A DNA stretch of 11,769 nucleotides from NCBI GenBank assembly GCA_026709725.1, contig JAPOSK010000122.1, forward strand, positions 1 through 11,769, read 5' to 3'. This DNA is from Paracoccaceae bacterium (lineage in GTDB: Bacteria; Pseudomonadota; Alphaproteobacteria; Rhodobacterales; Rhodobacteraceae). The notes under the pieces are model-generated. The model had not been told where the DNA came from, ran no database searches, and saw nothing but the letters and a program-made list of their open reading frames with translations. Positions 6,399-11,769 of this stretch are shown piece by piece. Numbering within the stretch: position 1 is the first letter of the stretch; each line of letters begins with the position of its first letter. The translations under genes and the position numbers were made by a program.

Positions 6399-6446
6399 GG
6401 CAGTCTTCCGATGTTGACTGTGAGGGCAGTCGGCTGGCAACTGTGA
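6399..6446 (+). repeat. Two imperfect direct repeats in the moxR upstream region
   Basis: GGCAGTC is followed by ACTGTGA twice: 6399-6405 with 6417-6423, and 6425-6431 with 6440-6446, with spacers of 11 and 8 bases. The first copy includes TTGACT (6414-6419), a possible + strand -35 box. With the tRNA -35 box on the other strand, this makes an inverted GTCAAC/GTTGAC pair (6383-6388, 6413-6418). The second copy ends 9 bases before the moxR start. This could be a regulator site or a chance repeat. Confidence 0.35.
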
Positions 6447-6455
6447 TGGGAAGAG

Positions 6456-7379
6456 ATGTCGGAGCCATTGGTTGGATCGGTTGAAGATGTGCAGGCCATG
6501 CTTGGCAGGGTCGGATATGTGTGTGACCGACCGTTGGGCATCGCTGCATTTCTCGCTCTCAAGGTGAATCGCCCGCTTTTTCTTGAGGGTGAGGCCGGCG
6601 TTGGCAAGACCGAGATTGCATCAGCGATTGCAACCGGGCTGGACCGACAGCTGATTCGCCTGCAGTGTTATGAAGGCCTCGATGCCAATCTGGCAGTGTA
6701 TGAGTGGAACTTTGCCGCCCAGATGATCGCAATCCGCACGGCGGAAGCGAGTGGCGGGATTGATCGCCAGGCGGTCGAGAAGGAACTCTACTCCGAGGCT
6801 TTCCTCATTGCACGGCCCCTGCTGCAGGCCCTGCAGACCCCATCCGGCAACCCGCCCGTTCTCCTGATTGATGAGATTGATCGTGCCGATGAGCCCTTTG
6901 AGGCATTCCTTTTGGAGGTGCTGGGGGATTTTCAGGTCACGATCCCCGAACTCGGAACAATTCGTGCAGACAGGCCGCCGATTGTCATTCTGACCTCGAA
7001 CCGAACACGTGAGGTCCACGATGCTCTCAAGCGGCGGTGCTATTATCATTGGGTCGACTATCCCGACTTTGATCGTGAACTGGAGATTGTCCGCGCGCAG
7101 GTTCCCACGGTGCATCACGATCTGTCACGTGATGTTGTTGCCTTCGTTCAGGCATTGCGAACGGAAGATCTCTTCAAGAATCCCGGCATCGCCGAAACCA
7201 TCGACTGGGCAAAATGCCTGTTGGCACTTGATGTGATTGAGCTGACTCCGGAGACGATCTGCAATACACTGGGCGCGGTGCTCAAATACCAGGATGACCT
7301 GGCGCGGATTGGGAATTCGGAAGCCGCCCGGATTCTTGATGCCGCCAGGCAGGATCTGCAGCATCCTGCGGGCGAATGA
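6456..7379 (+). CDS. coxD: MoxR-family AAA+ ATPase (CoxD-like), molybdenum hydroxylase maturation
   Basis: This 307-residue AAA+ chaperone-like ATPase is of the kind encoded with CO dehydrogenase genes. In Oligotropha, CoxD is needed to mature the Cu/Mo active site. It shows RPLFLEGEAGVGKTE with Walker A GEAGVGKT (residues 45-52), LQCYEGLDANLAVYEWNFA (69-87), Walker B VLLIDEID (135-142), sensor 1 LTSNRTREV (179-187) and ALKRRCYYHWVDYP (190-203) carrying the conserved arginines. The protein ends soon after the AAA+ lid, the usual size. ATG 6456 gives the family-like N-terminus MSEPL. A GGGAAG lies only 2 bases before the start, so the ribosome binding site is poorly placed. The gene begins an operon with a CoxE-like VWA protein 44 bp downstream, its standard partner. 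Not every MoxR/CoxE pair serves CO oxidation, so the substrate stays open. Confidence 0.88.
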   Translation: MSEPLVGSVEDVQAMLGRVGYVCDRPLGIAAFLALKVNRPLFLEGEAGVGKTEIASAIATGLDRQLIRLQCYEGLDANLAVYEWNFAAQMIAIRTAEASGGIDRQAVEKELYSEAFLIARPLLQALQTPSGNPPVLLIDEIDRADEPFEAFLLEVLGDFQVTIPELGTIRADRPPIVILTSNRTREVHDALKRRCYYHWVDYPDFDRELEIVRAQVPTVHHDLSRDVVAFVQALRTEDLFKNPGIAETIDWAKCLLALDVIELTPETICNTLGAVLKYQDDLARIGNSEAARILDAARQDLQHPAGE

Positions 7380-7423
7380 TGTCCGGGATCTGTCAGTGCC
7401 TGATCACGGGGATGGGTGTCTAG

Positions 7424-8689
7424 ATGGTTCCGGATGTTCCCGAGGACGGCAAACTCGCCAACAACATCATTTACTTTGCCAGGGCCCTGCGCCGCGCCGG
7501 GATCGCGGTTGGGCCCGGTCAGATTGTTCAGGCAATCCGGGCCGTCCATGCTGTCGGGTTTGCCGACCGGGCTGATGTCTACTGGACGCTGCGCGCGTGT
7601 TTCCTGACGCGCGGGGAGCAGTCGGCTGTCTTTGCCCAGATGTTCCGCCTCTTCTGGCGCGACCCGCGATACCTTGAGCATATGATGGCCATGATGATGC
7701 CGGCGATGCGGGGTGTGAGTGAAGACTCCATGGCAGCACCGGCTGCACGGCAGGCCGCCGATGCACTCCTTGATGGTCCTGCCGCCAGCCGGATCGCTGA
7801 TAATCCGGCAACGGACAATGCTGCAGAGGTCATGATCGATGCATCCGGCACCACCTCGGCCAACGCCACATTCCATACGATGGATTTCGAGCGCATGTCC
7901 GCTGACGAGGTCCGTGAGGCGCGCAGGGTCATCGCCCGTTTTGAGCTTCCGGCACCGCCCCTGATCTCTCGCCGATTGCAGCGGGCGGATCAGGGCCATC
8001 GCGTTGACCGCGCGCGGACCCTGCAGAGCGCCGCGCGCCGCGCCGGTCACATGTCCTGCATCCATCGTCAGGTTCCACGCCGAAGACGGCCCGATCTCGT
8101 CGCACTTTGCGACATCTCCGGCAGCATGTCCGCCTACAGTCGGACGCTGCTGCACTTTCTTCACGCCATCATGCACAGAGCCAATGCCGGCTGGTCAAGG
8201 GTTCACGCATTTACATTCGGGACCACACTGACCAATATCACTCCCATGCTGGCAAAACGGGAAGTCGATGACGCCCTTCAGGCGGCCGGACAGTCCGTTG
8301 AGGGCTGGAATGGCGGCACGCTGATCGGTGCCTGCCTCAGGGAATTCAATGTCAGGTGGTCGCGCCGTGTTCTCAGCCGGGGCGCACTCGTCCTCCTGAT
8401 CTCTGATGGCCTAGAGAGCGGCGACACTGAGCAACTGATCACCGAGTCCCGCCGATTGCAGCGCACGGCCCGTCGCGTTATCTGGCTGAATCCGCTGCTG
8501 CGCTGGGAAGGGTTTGCGCCAAATGCCAGGGGGATCAGGGCACTTCTGCCCCATGTGGACTGTTTCCGCTCTGCGCATAACCTCGCGACGCTCGCCGCGC
8601 TCGCCGAAGCCGTTCGGCAAGCGGAGGACCGTGGTGACCGGGACCGTCTGCTGGCGATGATGCAACAGGATTCAGGGGTCATGCAATGA
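7424..8689 (+). CDS. coxE: CoxE-like von Willebrand factor A (VWA) protein
   Basis: This 421-residue protein pairs with the MoxR ATPase upstream. It is thought to act with it as a cofactor-insertion chaperone for molybdenum hydroxylases. The N-terminal half is the helical CoxE/DUF58-neighbour region, with NNIIYFARALRRAGIAVGPG (residues 13-32), VYWTLRACFLTRGEQ and LFWRDPRYLEHMMAMMMPAM. The central part is low-complexity. The VWA domain follows with a full MIDAS site: DISGSMS (Asp230, Ser232, Ser234), Thr299 in WNGGTLIG, and Asp328 in LISDGLESGD. A WLNPLLRWEGF segment near the end is also typical of CoxE. A TAG lies directly before ATG 7424, so the start cannot be further upstream. The stop overlaps the xdhC start by 4 bp. 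The function is inferred from family and context. Confidence 0.9.
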   Translation: MVPDVPEDGKLANNIIYFARALRRAGIAVGPGQIVQAIRAVHAVGFADRADVYWTLRACFLTRGEQSAVFAQMFRLFWRDPRYLEHMMAMMMPAMRGVSEDSMAAPAARQAADALLDGPAASRIADNPATDNAAEVMIDASGTTSANATFHTMDFERMSADEVREARRVIARFELPAPPLISRRLQRADQGHRVDRARTLQSAARRAGHMSCIHRQVPRRRRPDLVALCDISGSMSAYSRTLLHFLHAIMHRANAGWSRVHAFTFGTTLTNITPMLAKREVDDALQAAGQSVEGWNGGTLIGACLREFNVRWSRRVLSRGALVLLISDGLESGDTEQLITESRRLQRTARRVIWLNPLLRWEGFAPNARGIRALLPHVDCFRSAHNLATLAALAEAVRQAEDRGDRDRLLAMMQQDSGVMQ

Positions 8690-9720
8690 CGGTGCAGGCG
8701 CAATCGCACCCCTCCGGGTCTGTTCCTGAACAGGCACTCACCTGGTACCGGGATGGCGGGGCTGTCCTGGCCACCGTCATCAGGACCTGGGGGTCGGCAC
8801 CGCGCCCGGTTGGCAGTCAGGCTGCAATCGGTGCATCCGGCGCGCTCGCAGGGTCCGTATCCGGGGGGTGTGTGGAAGGAGCAATCATTGCGGAAGCATC
8901 CGGGGTTATCGAAACCGGAGAACCGCGGATTTTCGAGTTCGGCGTCAGTGATGATGATGCCTTTGCCGTTGGCCTCGCCTGCGGTGGACAGATTTCTGTC
9001 ATGGTCGAACCGGTCGGGAGTCCTCCGGGCCTCAGTGTGGCCATCCTTGAGCAGTTGATTGCCTGTCGCGAGGCGCGGCAACCGGTCGCGTTGCTGACCA
9101 ACACCCGGACCTGGGAACGGCGAGTGCTGGAACGTTCCGAACATCAGTCTGAGACGGGACAGGATGAGCCTGCAGCGGATTTGCATGCACATCTGCGCAG
9201 TGACAGCAGCACCCGGGAGGGAGACTGGTTTGTTCATGTTTTCAGCCCACCGCTGCGCCTGATGATTGTCGGTGCTGTCCATATTGCCCAACCGCTGGTG
9301 ACCATGGCTGAACTCTGTGGATATGAAGTCACCGTGATCGATCCGCGCGAGATGTTTGCCACAAGGGAACGCTTTCCGGATGTCGCGATCCACACCGAGT
9401 GGCCCGATGATGTTCTCTCTGTGTTGCAGCCGGACAGCCGGACTGCCCTTGTGACACTGACCCATGACCCGAAGATCGATGATGCCGCACTTCTCTGCGG
9501 TCTCGGAACCGACCTCTTTTACATCGGCAGTCTTGGTTCGCGGCGAACCCACGCCAGGCGACTGGAGCGTTTGCGGCAATGCGGGGCGGACAACAATGCC
9601 CTGCAGCGCATCCATGCCCCGATCGGTCTGGATATCGGTGCCGCCACCCCGGCTGAAATCGCTCTTGCGGTGCTGGCGGAGATCACGCACACACTGCGGC
9701 ACGGGGACGACGACGGGTGA
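8686..9720 (+). CDS. xdhC: XdhC-family molybdenum cofactor insertion protein
   Basis: This 344-residue full-length XdhC binds molybdenum cofactor, protects it while the sulfido ligand is added, and hands it to xanthine-dehydrogenase-family apoenzymes. The N-terminal XdhC/CoxI domain shows VLATVIRTWGSAPRPVGSQ (residues 27-45), SVSGGCVEGAI (57-67) and GLACGGQI (96-103). A polar, poorly conserved linker occupies roughly residues 140-185. The C-terminal Rossmann domain has LMIVGAVHIAQPLV, VTVIDPREMFATRERFP, VTLTHDPKIDDAAL, YIGSLGSRRTHARRLERL and IGLDIGAATPAEIALAVLAE. The start overlaps the coxE stop (ATGA), and the stop overlaps the next start (GTGA). Its place just before the hydroxylase subunits suits a dedicated maturation factor. 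CoxF and CoxI of other clusters belong to the same family. Confidence 0.92.
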   Translation: MTVQAQSHPSGSVPEQALTWYRDGGAVLATVIRTWGSAPRPVGSQAAIGASGALAGSVSGGCVEGAIIAEASGVIETGEPRIFEFGVSDDDAFAVGLACGGQISVMVEPVGSPPGLSVAILEQLIACREARQPVALLTNTRTWERRVLERSEHQSETGQDEPAADLHAHLRSDSSTREGDWFVHVFSPPLRLMIVGAVHIAQPLVTMAELCGYEVTVIDPREMFATRERFPDVAIHTEWPDDVLSVLQPDSRTALVTLTHDPKIDDAALLCGLGTDLFYIGSLGSRRTHARRLERLRQCGADNNALQRIHAPIGLDIGAATPAEIALAVLAEITHTLRHGDDDG

Positions 9721-10745
9721 AGTTCCGGACTGTTCCGATCGAGGAGAGTCCCGGGGCAATTCTGGCCCACTCCCTCAAATCGGAAGCCGGTCGCCTGAAG
9801 AAGGGGAAGCGCCTTGATCATCACGATGTCGAAGCCCTGCGTCGCATGGGAATGACGGAGGTGACAGTTGCCCGTCTTGATGCCGACGACCATGATGAGG
9901 ATACCGCCGCGGATCTGATCGCCGAGGCCCTGATTGCCGGCGTCCCGGGTTTACGTCGGACCCCGGCTGTAACCGGACGGTCCAATCTTCATGCCGATAT
10001 CACCGGAGTGCTGGCAATCAGGGCACAAAGCGTCATTCAGTTCAATGAGATCGGCGGCGGAATCACGCTGGCAACGCTGCCCGACCTTGCCCGGGTTCAC
10101 CCTGGTGCAATGGTCGCAACGCTCAAGATCGTCACCTACGGTGTGCCCGCGCAATCTGTTGACCGGGCCCGGACGCTGGCAGGGGATGTCTTTGCATTAT
10201 GGCCTGTCATGATCCAGACAGCCGGTCTGATCATCACACGGCACCCCTCAACCCCGGATGCATCAATCACAAAGAGCAGGCGCGTCATTCACGACCGCCT
10301 GTCAGGCCTTGGTCTTGCGCTGAAGGACAATTGCGTGGTTCCGCATACCGTCACCGGAATCAGGAAGGCTCTTGCGCACATTTCCGGTGAAATCATTCTG
10401 ATCCTGACTGCGTCCGCGACCTCCGATCTGCATGATACAGCCCCATTGGCGGTGCTCCGTGCCGGGGGCTGCATTGACCATTTCGGCATTCCGGTGGATC
10501 CCGGCAATCTTCTCTTCCACGGCTCCCTTGCGGATCGTCCCGTCATTGGTCTGCCCGGATGCGCACGCTCGCCGGCACTCAACGGAGCCGACTGGTTTCT
10601 TGAGCGGCTGGTCTGCGGGGTCCCGATCACATGTCGCGACATCGCCGCCATGGGGGTGGGTGGCCTGCTCAAGGAAATTCCCTCGCGGCCGTTCCCCCGT
10701 GACCGGTTATCTGGAACAGGATCCGTCGACACGGCATCAAAGTGA
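9717..10745 (+). CDS. Molybdopterin-binding (MoCF-type) protein, without the usual C-terminal nucleotidyltransferase domain
   Basis: This 342-residue protein starts at GTG 9717, which overlaps the xdhC stop; the N-terminus [19 protein letters not shown] matches relatives at that position. The first part (about residues 1-160) is a MoeA-like region with [19 protein letters not shown] and [19 protein letters not shown] MogA/MoaB-type molybdopterin-binding domain follows, with ADLL-like strands and the conserved end [35 protein letters not shown] and [15 protein letters not shown]. Many relatives continue for about 200 residues as a MocA/MobA-like cytidylyltransferase. This one stops some 20 residues after the binding domain, with no room for more before coxS. 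CO dehydrogenase-type enzymes use the cytosine dinucleotide cofactor, so a separate MocA must be encoded elsewhere if that holds here. The exact role is inferred. Confidence 0.82.
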   Translation: MKFRTVPIEESPGAILAHSLKSEAGRLKKGKRLDHHDVEALRRMGMTEVTVARLDADDHDEDTAADLIAEALIAGVPGLRRTPAVTGRSNLHADITGVLAIRAQSVIQFNEIGGGITLATLPDLARVHPGAMVATLKIVTYGVPAQSVDRARTLAGDVFALWPVMIQTAGLIITRHPSTPDASITKSRRVIHDRLSGLGLALKDNCVVPHTVTGIRKALAHISGEIILILTASATSDLHDTAPLAVLRAGGCIDHFGIPVDPGNLLFHGSLADRPVIGLPGCARSPALNGADWFLERLVCGVPITCRDIAAMGVGGLLKEIPSRPFPRDRLSGTGSVDTASK

Positions 10746-10797
10746 GGCAGTCAGTTGGCAGGGAGAAGTGCCGGACATTGGCCAGATCAAAAAAAGT

Positions 10798-10827
10798 TTG
10801 AGAACGTCATGGATTTTCTGCTATACG
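10798..10827 (+). promoter_or_regulatory. Possible promoter before the small-subunit gene
   Basis: TTGAGA (10798-10803) and TATACG (10822-10827) are separated by 18 bases and lie 31 bases before the coxS-type start. This could let the structural subunits be expressed more strongly than the maturation block. It is a sequence match only. Confidence 0.35.
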
Positions 10828-10843
10828 GTTCATGGCAGACTAC

Positions 10844-10850
10844 AGGGAGG
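10844..10850 (+). promoter_or_regulatory. Strong ribosome binding site of the small-subunit gene
   Basis: AGGGAGG (10844-10850) sits 7 bases before ATG 10858 and fixes that start. The large-subunit gene has a matching AAGGGAGGA at 11386-11394, 4 bases before ATG 11399. The maturation genes upstream lack such strong sites and rely on stop/start overlaps. Confidence 0.75.
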
Positions 10851-10857
10851 ACGGAAG

Positions 10858-11322
10858 ATGCCGAAAGTTCAGATGAGAGTGAATGGCAGGGAGGTCGCCG
10901 CCGAGGTGGAGGGCAGGGCGGTTCTGTCGGATTTCCTGCGGGACAATCTGCGGTTGACCGGAACGCATGTCGGCTGCGACACGAGCCAATGCGGTGCATG
11001 CGTTGTCCATGTCAATGACAGGGCGGTGAAATCCTGCACGATCTTCGCTCTTGAGGCCAATGATGCCGATGTTGTGACCATCGAGGGCATGGCGAATCCG
11101 GATGGCTCGCTTGGTGTCATACAACAGGCTTTTCAGGACAATCATGGTTTGCAATGCGGCTTCTGCACCCCCGGCATGGTCATGTCTGCTGCAGCGCTTC
11201 TGGCAGAAAATCCGGATCCCTCGGAGGCTGAGATCCGGGACTATCTTGAGGGAAATCTCTGCCGCTGCACCGGATACCACAACATTGTGAAATCGATTCA
11301 GGCCGCTGCCGGCATGGTTTAG
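10858..11322 (+). CDS. coxS: Aerobic CO dehydrogenase-type small subunit, (2Fe-2S)-binding (CoxS-like)
   Basis: This 154-residue iron-sulfur subunit of a xanthine dehydrogenase-family molybdenum hydroxylase passes electrons from the Mo site towards FAD. The N-terminal ferredoxin-like cluster has Cys40, Cys45, Cys48 and Cys60 ([15 protein letters not shown], then KSC). The C-terminal helical cluster has Cys100 and Cys103 ([18 protein letters not shown]) and Cys135 and Cys137 ([16 protein letters not shown]). All eight ligands are present and the length is standard. The start is set by a strong AGGGAGG at 10844-10850. The gene follows the maturation block after 112 bp and precedes the large-subunit gene, so the order is small-large, as in form II cox-type clusters. 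The substrate cannot be read from this subunit; the same type serves CO dehydrogenases and many other hydroxylases. Confidence 0.93.
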   Translation: MPKVQMRVNGREVAAEVEGRAVLSDFLRDNLRLTGTHVGCDTSQCGACVVHVNDRAVKSCTIFALEANDADVVTIEGMANPDGSLGVIQQAFQDNHGLQCGFCTPGMVMSAAALLAENPDPSEAEIRDYLEGNLCRCTGYHNIVKSIQAAAGMV

Positions 11323-11398
11323 ACGGCACCGCATCAGGGGATCGGAAGCAAAGAAGAGACACAAAGAGAGATGTGCATTCAGGCCAAGGGAGGACAGT

Positions 11399-11769
11399 AT
11401 GCCAAAAGATAGCGGAATCGGAGCGAGCACTGTCAGACGGGAAGATGTCCGATTCCTCTCGGGCAGCGGTCGGGATACGGAGGATTTCAACGTTCTGGGG
11501 CAGAACTAAGGGGATTTCTGACATGTAGAGATTGCCCACGGAACCATCAACGCCATCGACAGTACAGCCGCAGCTGCCATGCCCGGCGTTGTTCGGATTT
11601 TCACCAGTGAGGATTTTGCTGATGTCGGCACGCTGCCGTGCGGCTGGCAGGTGACGGACAGGTTTGGAGAACCGATGAAGGAGCCGGGGCATCCAATTCT
11701 TGCCCGGGGCAAGGTTCGGCATGTTGGCGACCCCATTGCCGTGGTTGTCGCTGACAGTCTCGGTCAGGC
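11399..11769 (+). pseudogene. coxL: Molybdenum hydroxylase large subunit (CoxL-like), interrupted by two in-frame stops, 3' partial
   Basis: The gene starts at ATG 11399 after an AAGGGAGGA site, 76 bp past coxS. Its first 36 codons (MPKDSGIGAS, VRREDVRFLSGSGR) match the N-terminus of CoxL-type molybdopterin subunits. Codon 37 is TAA (11507-11509) and codon 41 is TGA (11519-11521). In the same frame the family sequence resumes: AHGTINAID, AAAAMPGVVRIFTSEDFADV, LPCGWQVTD, GEPMKEPGHPILARGKVRHV and GDPIAVVVADSLGQ, up to the window end. The spacing between the matching parts equals the family's, so base changes rather than a net frameshift broke it. The damage centres on the expected YxxFVRS stretch, and a usual Tyr in GRYTD is Asp here. 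TAA, TGA and TAG all end other genes in the window, so recoding is unlikely. It is either a decayed gene or a local assembly error. Confidence 0.82.

Noticed and set aside
7148..8176. 342-codon open frame on the - strand
   Set aside because: It is antisense to moxR and coxE and has no family motifs.
8278..9759. 493-codon open frame on the - strand
   Set aside because: It lies wholly antisense to coxE and xdhC, both of which have full sets of family motifs. The - strand protein is rich in Arg, Pro and Ser with no recognisable domain, as expected for a shadow frame in GC-rich coding DNA.
11507..11521. Readthrough or stop-codon recoding in the coxL-like gene
   Set aside because: Two different stops, TAA and TGA, occur within five codons. 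Both also end normal genes in the same window (npdG ends in TAA; cofD, cofC, cofE and others in TGA), so a changed genetic code is not supported.

Overview
The window appears to come from a moderately GC-rich bacterial chromosome, most likely an alphaproteobacterium or a close relative. That assignment is inferred from the look of the tRNA-Met(CAU), the Cox/Xdh-type accessory genes, and bacterial operons packed with 4-bp ATGA/GTGA overlaps. No rRNA or phylogenetic marker protein is present, so it is tentative. Almost all real genes lie on the + strand; the tRNA is on the - strand.

Region 1 (1-4699) is a compact coenzyme F420 operon. It holds the C-terminal part of a CofH/FbiC-type deazaflavin (Fo) synthase, then cofD, cofC, a single-domain cofE, an F420H2:NADP+ oxidoreductase (npdG/fno), and a luciferase-like (LLM) F420-type oxidoreductase. 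Together these could make Fo, attach a phospho-acid side arm, add glutamates, reduce F420 with NADPH, and spend F420H2 on an unknown substrate.

Region 2 (4700-6455) is a gene-poor accessory stretch. It has a hairpin-rich intergenic region with no convincing gene, a small type II toxin-antitoxin pair (Phd/YefM-like antitoxin and PIN-domain toxin), a second hairpin-rich gap, and the tRNA gene with its probable promoter divergent from the next operon.

Region 3 (6456-11769) is a molybdenum-hydroxylase (CO dehydrogenase-like) cluster. A MoxR/CoxD-like AAA+ ATPase, a CoxE-like VWA protein, XdhC and a molybdopterin-binding protein form the maturation block. They are followed by the 2Fe-2S small subunit (CoxS type) and the beginning of the large molybdopterin subunit (CoxL type). 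The order small subunit then large subunit resembles form II 'cox' clusters rather than the form I medium-small-large order. The large-subunit gene carries two in-frame stop codons at codons 37 and 41, with recognisable family sequence in the same frame on both sides. It is therefore a pseudogene, or the assembly has an error there. The active-site region that would tell true CO dehydrogenase from other hydroxylases lies beyond the window.

I see no clear new defence or mobile system. The most checkable oddities are the interrupted coxL-like gene, the molybdopterin-binding protein without its usual C-terminal nucleotidyltransferase domain, the F420 operon with a built-in redox pair, and two intergenic stretches of tandem hairpins.
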